DNA of 64,000 bases, taken from assembly GCA_947455595.1 (NCBI GenBank), contig CANGOP010000002.1, forward strand, positions 1 to 64,000. Reading direction: 5' to 3'. The notes beneath the pieces are model-generated. The model saw only the letters and a list, made by a program, of their open reading frames with translations. It was not told the origin of the DNA and searched no databases. Positions 31,544 through 40,909 of the stretch are shown one piece after another. The DNA is from Gammaproteobacteria bacterium. Its GTDB lineage: Bacteria > Pseudomonadota > Gammaproteobacteria > Steroidobacterales > Steroidobacteraceae. Position 1 is the first letter of the stretch; the number at the start of each line of letters is the position of its first letter. The translations under genes were made by a program, and so were the position numbers.

Positions 31544-33487
31544 TCAGGCCGGCTTGCTGATGGCGGCTCGATAGAGCCATCGCCCAATGAGTGCGAGGAT
31601 GCCGAGTCCCACCCACTGCGCAAAAGGCACCGTCATGGCTACGGACAGCACATCGACGCGGCCTGTTGCCACGATGGGAATGGCGACCAAGACGCCCACA
31701 ATAGCCTCACCGGCGATGAGGCCAGACGCATACAAGAGGCCATCACGACGTTCAGATTCTTCACCGCTGCCGCCATGGGCGCGATGCCACCGTGCGGCTA
31801 ATGCGGCAACCAACCCACCGAGGAAAATCGGTGTGGTCAGCTCCAACGGAAGATAAACACCGACCGCAACGGCGAGCACGGGCGTGCGGAACGAGCGACC
31901 GGTGCGCACCAACCATTGGTCAAGCAAAATGACGGCTACGCCCAATGCGGCACCGAGCTCGATCATCGGCCACGGCAAACCGCCACCGAAGATCCCTTGG
32001 GCAACGGCCGCCATGAGCGTGGCTTGCGGCGCGCTCAGTGCTTTGACTCCCGCGTGAGCAGGCGCGCCGATTCCGTACGCCTCCAACAGTAGATTGAGCA
32101 CGGGCGCCATGATGGCGGCCCCGGCAACAGCGCCAAGCGCCAACATGACCTGCTGCCGCCACGGCGACGCGCCGAGCAGACGGCCAGCCTTGAGATCCTG
32201 AAGGTTGTCACCGGCGACGGCCGCCGCACTGCAAGTGACCGCCCCGATCAAAATCGCCGCAACCGGACCGACGGTACTACCCGAACCCATGAATGCCAGC
32301 AGCACCAAGGACGCGAAGAGAATCGTCGAGATGGTGATACCCGACACGGGGTTGTTGGAAGATCCGACAAGGCCCGCCATATAGCCGCTGACGGATGAGA
32401 AGACAAATCCAGCAACCACCATGATGACAGCCATCCCGGCAGCGATGCCGTAGCTGCCGACCACAACGCTGTACAGGGCGAACAACGGCACTACAAAAAG
32501 CACGATACCGGCCAAAATGAAGGACATCGGCAGGTCCCGTTCGCGCTCATCGACGATGTCCCGGTTGCCGCTCACACTGAGCCCGCTGCGCACGCCCGAG
32601 AGCAGCGAGTGTCGCAGTGTCCACAGCGCCCATAAGCCGCCTACGAGCATTGCTCCGACACCGATATAACGAACCTTCGCGGTCCAGATGAGGCCCGCAG
32701 CGGTTTCTGCATCAACGCCCGCGAGCTTTGCGGCAAGCACGGTGTCCTGCAGGGCGAAGAACGCATGGTAGACCGGAATGAATAACCACCACGCGAGCAA
32801 ACCACCAGCGACCGTCACCGTTCCGACATTGGGGCCAACGATGTAACCGACACCGAGCAGCGCAGGGGACAAGTTCAATCCGATATATCCAATCAGCCGA
32901 CTACCACCCAGAAAACCTGAAACAGAAAATGTCTCGGGCACTAATCGCAATCCCGACATCGCCAGTTTGAATAGCGCACCCGCGCCTGCCGCAAGCCCAA
33001 GCGCTTTGGCGCTTCCCGCACCTTCGCTTCCGGCTCGCAAGAGTTCAGCGGTCGCGACGCCCTCGGGAAACTGCAAGTCCTCCGCGATGATCAGCGTTCG
33101 ACGCAGCGGCACTGAAAAAAGCACGCCCAACAAGCCACCGAGCCCGATGATGGCCAATACCCACCAATAATCGAATCGCGTCCAATGCCCCAAGATAATG
33201 AGCGCAGGCATCGTGAACACGGTACCTGCCGCGATGGAGGAGCCCGCAGAGGCCCCGGTCGCCACAATGTTGTTCTCCAAAACGCTACTGCGCCCGAGCA
33301 TTCGCAGAACCACCATAGAGACAACAGCAGCCGGAATGGCCGTTGCGACCGTCAGACCGGCGAATAAGCCGAGATACGCATTGGCAGCCGCCAGTACCAC
33401 GGTGAGCGCCATCGACAGCAAGACGGCGCGAACCGTCAGTTGCGGAGTGTCCTTCATCGCATCCCCCTCTCGTTGGGGGCGGGTCAA
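31544..33487 (-). CDS. OPT family oligopeptide transporter
   Basis: LTVRAVLLSMALTVVLAAANAYLGLFAGLTVATAIPAAVVSM; VSGYMAGLVGSSNNPVSGITISTIL. Confidence 0.92.
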   Translation of the reverse strand: MTRPQREGDAMKDTPQLTVRAVLLSMALTVVLAAANAYLGLFAGLTVATAIPAAVVSMVVLRMLGRSSVLENNIVATGASAGSSIAAGTVFTMPALIILGHWTRFDYWWVLAIIGLGGLLGVLFSVPLRRTLIIAEDLQFPEGVATAELLRAGSEGAGSAKALGLAAGAGALFKLAMSGLRLVPETFSVSGFLGGSRLIGYIGLNLSPALLGVGYIVGPNVGTVTVAGGLLAWWLFIPVYHAFFALQDTVLAAKLAGVDAETAAGLIWTAKVRYIGVGAMLVGGLWALWTLRHSLLSGVRSGLSVSGNRDIVDERERDLPMSFILAGIVLFVVPLFALYSVVVGSYGIAAGMAVIMVVAGFVFSSVSGYMAGLVGSSNNPVSGITISTILFASLVLLAFMGSGSTVGPVAAILIGAVTCSAAAVAGDNLQDLKAGRLLGASPWRQQVMLALGAVAGAAIMAPVLNLLLEAYGIGAPAHAGVKALSAPQATLMAAVAQGIFGGGLPWPMIELGAALGVAVILLDQWLVRTGRSFRTPVLAVAVGVYLPLELTTPIFLGGLVAALAARWHRAHGGSGEESERRDGLLYASGLIAGEAIVGVLVAIPIVATGRVDVLSVAMTVPFAQWVGLGILALIGRWLYRAAISKPA

Positions 33488-33491
33488 AGCC

Positions 33492-34991
33492 TCAGCGGAT
33501 GTCGCCCATCCATCGCCGCAGCAACGGACCGAACAAAAGCATCAGGAGACCACAACCCACCCCGTACATCGTCATATGAAGAAATTCCGTTGGCATGGTG
33601 TGCACATCGCTACCGATGTGTCCACCAATCTGGCCAGCCGCGAGATTGCCGATGGCTGTCGCCAAAAACCACATGCCCATCAGCTGCGACACGAACCGCG
33701 GTGGCGCCAACTTGGTGAAATTTGACAGTCCTACGGGGCTGAGGCACAGCTCGCCCGTGGTGTGTAACAAGTAGGTGAGCAGTAACCACTGCGGGCCAAC
33801 CTTGCCCCCGGAGGCCAGGATGAGGTTGGCGGCGAAGAGGAGGACCGCAAAGCCTGCTCCGAGCATGACCAACCCAAACCCAAACTTTACGGGTGCTGAG
33901 GGATCAAGATTGCGTCGGCCGAGCGCGAGCCAGAGCCATGCGAAGAAGGGGGACAAGGCGATGATGCAAACCGAATTGAAGGACTGATACCACGTGGCCG
34001 GATGTTCTCCACTGGAGAAGTAGCTGCCCAAGAAGGAGCGGTCCGTCAGATCGCGCGCAAACAGATTGAACGTGGTCCCCGCCTGTTCAAAGCCCGCCCA
34101 GAAGAGCGCGGAACAGACGAACAAGACAATCATGACGCCGACGCGGCGCTTTTCAGTGCCGTCCAAGCCGCCGAAGAGCAGGATATAGCCGAAGTAGAGC
34201 ACCGCGATCGCGTACATCAGCCGTCGGAACACATCGGCTACGACAGGCGCGCTGACCGAGTACAGCCCCAGACCCGCTGCTGCGAGCAGGCCGACCATGA
34301 TGCAGACGCCGACGGCGACCCATCGCAGACCACGAGCGCGCTCAGCAGCGCTCGTGGACTTCGGCGCTAGGCCTGCGTTGCCAAGGTAGTGACCCGTCGT
34401 CTTAAATTGCACGAGCCCCAACAGCATGGCCAACCCAGCGGTCAGAAAGCCATAGCGGAAATTAAACATTTCGCCGACCGTCCCGGACACGAGCGGCGCG
34501 AGCAAACCACCCAAATTGATGCCCATGTAAAAGATCGAGAAGGCGGCATCGCGAAATGCGCCAGGCTTGCCCTCGTACAATTCCCCGACCAGGGCGCTGA
34601 TATTCGGCTTGAGCAACCCCGTGCCGAGCGCAATGACGAGCAATCCGCAGACAAAGGTGAACATGCCGGCAGGAATCGCCAACAGGCCGTTGCCAACCGC
34701 AATGAGCATGCCGCCGATCCAAATGCTGCGTCGTGTGCCGAGCAACCGATCGGCTATCCAGCCCCCCGGCAGTGCGAACAGGTAGACGGCGCCCGCATAG
34801 ATGCCATAGATCGAGCCGGCGGTTGCGTCATCGACCCCTAAGCCGCCCTGCGCCACGGTCGCTGTGAGGAACAGCACCAGTAATGCACGCATGCCGTAGT
34901 AGCTGAAGCGCTCGAAGAACTCGGTGAAAAAAAGCGTCGAGAGGCCCCGCGGATGGCCGAAGAAAGTCGTCGTTGAGTTCGTCTCAGTCAT
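33492..34991 (-). CDS. POT family proton-dependent peptide transporter
   Basis: FFGHPRGLSTLFFTEFFERFSYYGMRALLVLFL; GELCLSPVGLSNFTKLAP. Confidence 0.94.
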   Translation of the reverse strand: MTETNSTTTFFGHPRGLSTLFFTEFFERFSYYGMRALLVLFLTATVAQGGLGVDDATAGSIYGIYAGAVYLFALPGGWIADRLLGTRRSIWIGGMLIAVGNGLLAIPAGMFTFVCGLLVIALGTGLLKPNISALVGELYEGKPGAFRDAAFSIFYMGINLGGLLAPLVSGTVGEMFNFRYGFLTAGLAMLLGLVQFKTTGHYLGNAGLAPKSTSAAERARGLRWVAVGVCIMVGLLAAAGLGLYSVSAPVVADVFRRLMYAIAVLYFGYILLFGGLDGTEKRRVGVMIVLFVCSALFWAGFEQAGTTFNLFARDLTDRSFLGSYFSSGEHPATWYQSFNSVCIIALSPFFAWLWLALGRRNLDPSAPVKFGFGLVMLGAGFAVLLFAANLILASGGKVGPQWLLLTYLLHTTGELCLSPVGLSNFTKLAPPRFVSQLMGMWFLATAIGNLAAGQIGGHIGSDVHTMPTEFLHMTMYGVGCGLLMLLFGPLLRRWMGDIR

Positions 34992-35067
34992 CGCAGGTTC
35001 CCCCGGGCAGATGCCCTGTTGATTCAGTCTGATCGACGACGTGCGGGTGAGGCACTACCAGTGCGAA

Positions 35068-35853
35068 TCAGGTTTCCGCGTCTTCGGTGGCCGCGCGTTT
35101 GGCTTGATCGGCGGCGCGACGTTTCGAGAGGATGCGCGCCATGATGATGCCGAATTCATACAGTGCATACATCGGCAACGCCATGATGGTCTGTGAGAGC
35201 ACATCCGGCGGCGTGATGACAGCCGCTTGAACGAACACGCCGATGAGTACGTAGCCGCGATTGCGCGTCAGTGTTTCGACTTTGACAAGGCCGGTAATCA
35301 CCAGCAGTACGATGGCAACCGGAATCTCAAACGCGACGCCGAAGGCCAGAAACATCACGAGGACGAAATCGAGGTACTGCGTCATGTCCGTCATCATTTG
35401 TACGCCCGGTGGCGTCGTCGCAGTAAAGAACGCGAACATGATGGGAAACACGATGTAGTAGCAGAACGTGATGCCGGCATAAAAAAGACCAATGCTCGAC
35501 ACCAAGAGTGGCAACGCAAAGCGTTTCTCATGACGGTACAGGCCAGGCGCCACGAACGCCCAGATCTGATAGAGCACGTAGGGCATTGCGCTGATCAGCG
35601 CAACGTAGAAAGCCAACTTGAATGGTGTCGTCAGCGGCGCCATCACGCTGGTGGAGATCATGGCGGAGCCTTTCGGCAATACCTTGATCAACGGGCGTGC
35701 GACAAAGCCAAACAGGTCATTGGCGTACAGCATCGCCGGAACGGTGACGATCAGGACGGCGACCACGGCGCGAAGCAAGCGACTTCTGAGCTCGAGCAAA
35801 TGCGAGATCAGCGTGCCTTCGGCCAGCGGCTCCGTAGGGTCAGGAGTGGCCAT
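35068..35853 (-). CDS. tatC: Sec-independent protein translocase TatC
   Basis: LISHLLELRSRLLRAVVAVL; YQIWAFVAPGLYRHEKRFALP. Confidence 0.97.
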   Translation of the reverse strand: MATPDPTEPLAEGTLISHLLELRSRLLRAVVAVLIVTVPAMLYANDLFGFVARPLIKVLPKGSAMISTSVMAPLTTPFKLAFYVALISAMPYVLYQIWAFVAPGLYRHEKRFALPLLVSSIGLFYAGITFCYYIVFPIMFAFFTATTPPGVQMMTDMTQYLDFVLVMFLAFGVAFEIPVAIVLLVITGLVKVETLTRNRGYVLIGVFVQAAVITPPDVLSQTIMALPMYALYEFGIIMARILSKRRAADQAKRAATEDAET

Positions 35854-36286
35854 CGGTCCGCGGTACTGGCGTCGCGGCGGCCGGCACGGTGGCCGGGCTC
35901 ACCAGAGTTGTCTCAAGAGAGGTGGGTGTAGCGTCCGCCACAGGCGCTGCCGTCGCTACTGTTGGTTCCGGGGTGACGGCGGGAGTGACGTCGCCGCTCG
36001 CCGTGGCGGGCGCTGCAACCGTCGGGCTCGTGGCAGTCGCCGGCGCGGGCGGCTGCGCCGGGGCGGCGGTCTTGGCTGCTTCAGCCGCCTGTTGGCGTTG
36101 GGCGCGCGCGAACTCGTCCATACGGACTTCTTGTTCCAGTTGAGCACTGAGCTGCCGCGCCATCGAGCGCGCACGGCCAACCCAACGGCCGATGTCGGCC
36201 GCCAATTTCGGCAGCTTATCCGGACCCAACACAACCAGCGCAATCACGAGAATCAGCAGAATCTCGCCAAGCCCCACGTCAAACAT
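35840..36286 (-). CDS. tatB: Sec-independent protein translocase TatB
   Basis: MFDVGLGEILLILVIALVVLGPDKLPKLAADIGRWVGRARSMARQLSAQLEQE. Confidence 0.95.
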   Translation of the reverse strand: MFDVGLGEILLILVIALVVLGPDKLPKLAADIGRWVGRARSMARQLSAQLEQEVRMDEFARAQRQQAAEAAKTAAPAQPPAPATATSPTVAAPATASGDVTPAVTPEPTVATAAPVADATPTSLETTLVSPATVPAAATPVPRTDGHS

Positions 36287-36314
36287 AGACTGCTCTCACC
36301 CCGGGCGGTGTCCG

Positions 36315-36557
36315 TCAGGAGTGCGTCTTCTGCTCAGGCTTCTGTGCTTGGGCGTCCTTGAATTCGGCGTCTTGGCCGCTCAACTGACGCAAGGGGGGCT
36401 GCTGCTCAGATTCCTTCTCGCCCTTGTCCATCGCCTTTTTGAAGTCGTGGACGGCGGCGCCGAGGTCAGAGCCGATAGTGCGCAGTTTCTTGCCACCGAA
36501 AATAAGGAGCGCGATGACCAGTATCACCAGCAATTCGCGAAATCCGATCGAGCCCAT
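36315..36557 (-). CDS. tatA: Sec-independent protein translocase TatA
   Basis: MGSIGFRELLVILVIALLIFGGKKLRTIGSDLGAAVHDFKKAM. Confidence 0.95.
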   Translation of the reverse strand: MGSIGFRELLVILVIALLIFGGKKLRTIGSDLGAAVHDFKKAMDKGEKESEQQPPLRQLSGQDAEFKDAQAQKPEQKTHS

Positions 36558-36628
36558 CGACGTTCTCCCGGAAACGATTTCGTAACGGTTCGAGCGTCAG
36601 ATCATACCCCAAAGGGCCGGCCGTCCGT

Positions 36629-37084
36629 TTAGCCATTCGGTTCCGGCGTGACCTCAAGCCAAAAAGTGACCGGACCGCTGTTGACGAGGTGAACCGCCAT
36701 ATTCGCCCCGAATTGGCCGGTCTCGACGCGAGGGATCCGCTCGCGGGCGCGGCCGACAAAATAGTCATACCAACGAGCCCCCTCTTCTGGGGGGGCGGCC
36801 GTGCTGAACCCCGGGCGCGTGCCCTTGTGGGTGTCGGCGGCCAGGGTGAACTGGGAAACCACCAGCAGTTCGCCACCAACATCGAGCAAGCTGCGATTCA
36901 TACGCTGCTGTTCATCATCGAAGATGCGGTAGGTGAGGATGCGCTCCAGTAGCCGGTCCGCCTCCCTCGACCCGTCAGAGCGCTGCACGCCCAGCAGTAC
37001 CAGCAGTCCGGCCGAGATTTGTCCGACCGTTGCGCCTTCTACTTCTACTTTTGCCGAGGTGACTCGTTGTATTAAGCCAATCAT
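36629..37084 (-). CDS. dtd: D-aminoacyl-tRNA deacylase
   Basis: MIGLIQRVTSAKVEVEGATVGQISAGLLVLLGV; LLVVSQFTLAADTHKGTRPGF; NSGPVTFWLE. Confidence 0.97.
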   Translation of the reverse strand: MIGLIQRVTSAKVEVEGATVGQISAGLLVLLGVQRSDGSREADRLLERILTYRIFDDEQQRMNRSLLDVGGELLVVSQFTLAADTHKGTRPGFSTAAPPEEGARWYDYFVGRARERIPRVETGQFGANMAVHLVNSGPVTFWLEVTPEPNG

Positions 37085-37394
37085 TTTTCACCAAATCAGT
37101 AAAAATTACTATAACTAGGAATCTAAAACCCACTTAGATGAAAAAATAACTCAAGAAAGCATTTTTTCTCTCGTATTTCACTCAAAGTTATTAAAAGTGG
37201 GAATGTCGATTAAAAAATAGCTATTAAAAGGCAACCGCGTGGAAGATTATTCCATTAATCAGTCTGTAACTTGGTAAAAAGGGTGAATTGGAAAATTCCC
37301 CGTTTTTCCCCGCGGCTGCTGCCATACGCCCAACTGTCGTCTGCTCGCGGTGAATCGTTACCCATCTGCGCTCATCCTCGTCTAAGTTGCCAAC

Positions 37395-38498
37395 ATGCAT
37401 TACGACCACACCGCGACGCGCTTTTTGGACCGCATGGCCGACCACCGGGAAGCCTCGTTCTGGGGTCTCCAGCTGCTGGGCTGGAGCGCCTATTTTGTTG
37501 CCCAGTTTGTCGCCGCGCTGTTCTATCCCGAATGGCTCGGTCCGGACAAACTGCGCGGGTACATCATCGTCCTGATCATTGCTGCGACGTCTGGTCTCGC
37601 GCTGTCCTCCGTGCTTCGGTACGTTTTCCGGCGTGTTCGGGATCGGGGCATGGCAGTCCTGTTGCCCGTTTCGTTGACCGCAGTGTATGCGGCGGCGCTG
37701 ATCTGGCGCTTGTTCATCAATACGGCCATCGCGAGTTTCTTGGACGAGAGCGTGTCGGCTCACGGCCTTGGGCAGTTTTTTGCAGGTGCTTTGATCTCCA
37801 CCTACCTACTGTTGTCGTGGAGCGGCCTGTATTACGGAATCTACTTCTATGAGTCGGTACATCGGGAGCGACTGGCCACGGCACGCGCCGAAGGCTTGGC
37901 CCGTGAAGCGCAACTGAAAATGCTGCGCTACCAACTGAATCCGCACTTTCTCTTCAATACGCTGAACGCCATTTCAACGCTGGTACTCGACCGGGACAAT
38001 GAAACGGCCAATTTAGCCGTGACCCGACTGTCGAGCTTTCTGAGGCACAGCCTCGACCAAGACCCCATGAAAAAGGTGACGCTGCGGCAGGAACTGGACG
38101 TGCTGGGACTCTACCTGGGCATCGAGCAACTCCGATTCGGTTCGCGTCTTACCATTACGCAGACGATCTCCAACACTGCCAGCCAGGCACTTGTGCCTTC
38201 CTTGTTGCTCCAGCCGTTGGTTGAAAACTCGCTGAAATATGCGGTCGCCACGCGCGAAATAGGTGGCCACATTCGCATCGACGCTGACGTGCACGCCGAT
38301 CAATTGCGCATTGATATTTCCGATGATGGTCCGGGACTGCCCGACGGTGGCATTCCTGCCGACGGTCGCGGCGTCGGGTTGTCGAATACCCGTGATCGAT
38401 TGAGCGTTCTGTACGGTCCACAGGCACGATTGGCTGGCCGCAATCTTGAGCAGGGATGCGTCATTGAACTCACCTTACCGGCGGAGTTGCAATCGTGA
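37395..38498 (+). CDS. LytS/AlgZ-type sensor histidine kinase
   Basis: LKMLRYQLNPHFLFNTLNAISTLVL (His_kinase family); LLLQPLVENSLKYAV. Confidence 0.92.
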   Translation: MHYDHTATRFLDRMADHREASFWGLQLLGWSAYFVAQFVAALFYPEWLGPDKLRGYIIVLIIAATSGLALSSVLRYVFRRVRDRGMAVLLPVSLTAVYAAALIWRLFINTAIASFLDESVSAHGLGQFFAGALISTYLLLSWSGLYYGIYFYESVHRERLATARAEGLAREAQLKMLRYQLNPHFLFNTLNAISTLVLDRDNETANLAVTRLSSFLRHSLDQDPMKKVTLRQELDVLGLYLGIEQLRFGSRLTITQTISNTASQALVPSLLLQPLVENSLKYAVATREIGGHIRIDADVHADQLRIDISDDGPGLPDGGIPADGRGVGLSNTRDRLSVLYGPQARLAGRNLEQGCVIELTLPAELQS

Positions 38499-39322
38499 AA
38501 ATCCGCGTCTTGCTCGTCGATGATGAGCGGCTGGCAAGGCGTGGACTCGAACTTCGCTTGGCCGCAGCGACCGACGTCGAAGTGGTGGGTGAGTGTGCCA
38601 ATGGCCGGGATGCCATTGCCCAGATAGCGTCGCTGGCGCCCGACGCGGTCTTTTTGGATATCCAAATGCCCGGGCTGACGGGTCTGGACGTCGTCGCGCA
38701 CCTGCCACAAGACGCGATGCCCATCATCATCTTTGTGACCGCCTATGACCGATACGCCATCGACGCCTTCGAGGCCCGCGCCCTCGATTACTTGCTTAAG
38801 CCAGTGGACGATGACCGCCTCACTCAAACGTTGGAGCGCGTCCGCCTTGCGGTGAGAGCGCGAGACACCCTTGGGCGACATGAACGAATGCTCGCGCTGC
38901 TCGCCGATGTCACTGGCGCCGGAGAACTCGATCCCGAGACCCTGCTTGAGCGCGTCACGGGACCCAATCGGCGTTATCCGGAGATGCTCACGATCCGGAC
39001 GGGTCGGGACCTGCTGCGGATACCCTGCACCGACATCGATTGGATCGACGCCGCGGGTGACTATATGTGTGTGCACGCCGCCGGCGAAACCCACGTCCTG
39101 CGGGCCACGATGAAACAGCTGGAGTCGGAGCTCGATCCGGAGGTTTTTCAGCGGATCCATCGCTCGGCGATGGTCAATCTCAGCCGGGTCCGCAAACTCC
39201 GGCCCCATTCCAATGGCGAGTACTTCCTGACCCTCGATAACGGCCAGGAGCTGAAACTATCGCGGGGTCATCGCGACAAAGTGGAGCTGTTGCTGCAGCG
39301 CCGCAACCGACCCGTCTCCTGA
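38495..39322 (+). CDS. LytTR-family response regulator (AlgR-like)
   Basis: RVLLVDDERLARRGLELRL receiver; IDWIDAAGDYMCVHA...FQRIHRSAMVNLSRV LytTR domain. Confidence 0.92.
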   Translation: MKIRVLLVDDERLARRGLELRLAAATDVEVVGECANGRDAIAQIASLAPDAVFLDIQMPGLTGLDVVAHLPQDAMPIIIFVTAYDRYAIDAFEARALDYLLKPVDDDRLTQTLERVRLAVRARDTLGRHERMLALLADVTGAGELDPETLLERVTGPNRRYPEMLTIRTGRDLLRIPCTDIDWIDAAGDYMCVHAAGETHVLRATMKQLESELDPEVFQRIHRSAMVNLSRVRKLRPHSNGEYFLTLDNGQELKLSRGHRDKVELLLQRRNRPVS

Positions 39323-39373
39323 TAAAATCGCCGCTCGCGCTCCTTTCGGCGCAGTGACTTCTCAGGTTTCGCC

Positions 39374-40900
39374 ATGGCCGTCATTCGTGAAGACGATTTC
39401 ATTCAGAGCGTTGCCGACGCCCTGCAGTACATCAGCTACTACCACTCACCGGACTTCATCACGGCGATGGGTCGGGCGTACGAGATGGAGCAAAGCACCG
39501 CGGCGCGGGACGCCATTGCGCAGATCCTTACCAATTCTCGTATGTGCGCCGAGGGTCATCGACCCATCTGCCAAGACACGGGCATCGTGGTCGCCTTCGT
39601 GAAAATCGGTATGAACGCACGTTGGGACGCGAATTTGACGGTAGAAGAAATGGTCAATGAGGGCGTCCGTCGAGCGTACGGACTCCCTGAGAATCGCCTG
39701 CGTGCGTCCATCGTTGCAGACCCTGCCGGTAAGCGCAGCAACACCCGCGACAACACGCCAGCTGTGGTGCATGTCGAGATGGTGCCAGGCGGTGAGGTGG
39801 AGGTGGCCATCGCGGCGAAAGGCGGTGGAAGCGAAAACAAGTCGATGTTCGAAATGCTCAATCCGTCGGACAATATTGCCGATTGGGTGCTCGCCCGCGT
39901 CCCAGAGATGGGTGCTGGCTGGTGTCCACCCGGGATGCTGGGCATTGGTATCGGCGGCACTGCAGAGAAAGCGCTGCTGATGGCAAAAGAGTCCTTGATG
40001 GACCCGATCGATATCCAGGAACTCAAAGAACGTGGTCCGCGTAACAAGGCAGAGGAGTTACGCTTAGAAATCTACGACCGCGTCAACGCACTCGGGATCG
40101 GGGCACAGGGGCTAGGCGGCATGACCACCGTGCTCGATGTCAAAGTGCGCGATTACCCCACGCACGCGGCGTCGCTACCTGTGGCGGTCATCCCCAACTG
40201 CGCAGCCACTCGTCATGTGCACTTTCATTTAGACGGATCGGGTCCCGCCGAGCTGACGCCGCCAAACCTCGAGGAATGGCCGCAAGTTGGTTGGGCGCCC
40301 GATGCAAATACTCGACGAGTCAATCTCGATACGCTCACCCGAGAAGAAGTTGCGGCGTGGCGACCCGGCGAACGTCTCTTGCTGACAGGAAAATTCCTGA
40401 CCGGCCGAGATGCGGCGCACAAGCGTATCTGCGCTTTGCTGGACGAGGGTAAGCCGTTGCCCGAAGGGCTGTCGTTTAAGAATCGCGTGATCTATTACGT
40501 CGGACCTGTCGATCCGGTCCGTGATGAGGTGGTGGGGCCTGCTGGTCCGACGACCGCGAATCGAATGGATCGGTTCACGGAAACGATGTTGGAAAAAGCA
40601 GGCTTGATCGCGATGGTGGGCAAAGCCGATCGTGGCCCAGAGGCGATAGAAGTCATCAAGCGACACAAGAGCGCCTACTTGATCGCTGTCGGTGGCGCCG
40701 CATACCTCGTTTCGAAAGCGATTCGCGCGAGCCGGGTGGTGGCCTTCCCAGAACTTGGGATGGAAGCCGTCTACGAATTTGATGTGAAGGATATGCCGGT
40801 CACCGTCGCCGTGGACGCAAACGGCGAATCCGTGCACGACACAGGCCCACGCGAGTGGCACGCCCGTCTCGCGGGAATTCCTATCAAAGTGGAAGGGTAA
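39374..40900 (+). CDS. fumA: Fumarate hydratase, class I
   Basis: RPICQDTGIVVAFVKIG; GKRSNTRDNTPAVVHVEMV; GGTAEKALLMAKESLM. Confidence 0.92.
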   Translation: MAVIREDDFIQSVADALQYISYYHSPDFITAMGRAYEMEQSTAARDAIAQILTNSRMCAEGHRPICQDTGIVVAFVKIGMNARWDANLTVEEMVNEGVRRAYGLPENRLRASIVADPAGKRSNTRDNTPAVVHVEMVPGGEVEVAIAAKGGGSENKSMFEMLNPSDNIADWVLARVPEMGAGWCPPGMLGIGIGGTAEKALLMAKESLMDPIDIQELKERGPRNKAEELRLEIYDRVNALGIGAQGLGGMTTVLDVKVRDYPTHAASLPVAVIPNCAATRHVHFHLDGSGPAELTPPNLEEWPQVGWAPDANTRRVNLDTLTREEVAAWRPGERLLLTGKFLTGRDAAHKRICALLDEGKPLPEGLSFKNRVIYYVGPVDPVRDEVVGPAGPTTANRMDRFTETMLEKAGLIAMVGKADRGPEAIEVIKRHKSAYLIAVGGAAYLVSKAIRASRVVAFPELGMEAVYEFDVKDMPVTVAVDANGESVHDTGPREWHARLAGIPIKVEG

Positions 40901-40909
40901 TTCGAAAGT

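Noticed and set aside
37085-37394. AT-rich island as an insertion sequence or prophage remnant
   Set aside because: No transposase fragment, terminal inverted repeats or target-site duplication could be recognised.
38300-39208. 302-aa minus-strand ORF opposite the LytTR regulator
   Set aside because: Antisense shadow ORF without recognisable domain.
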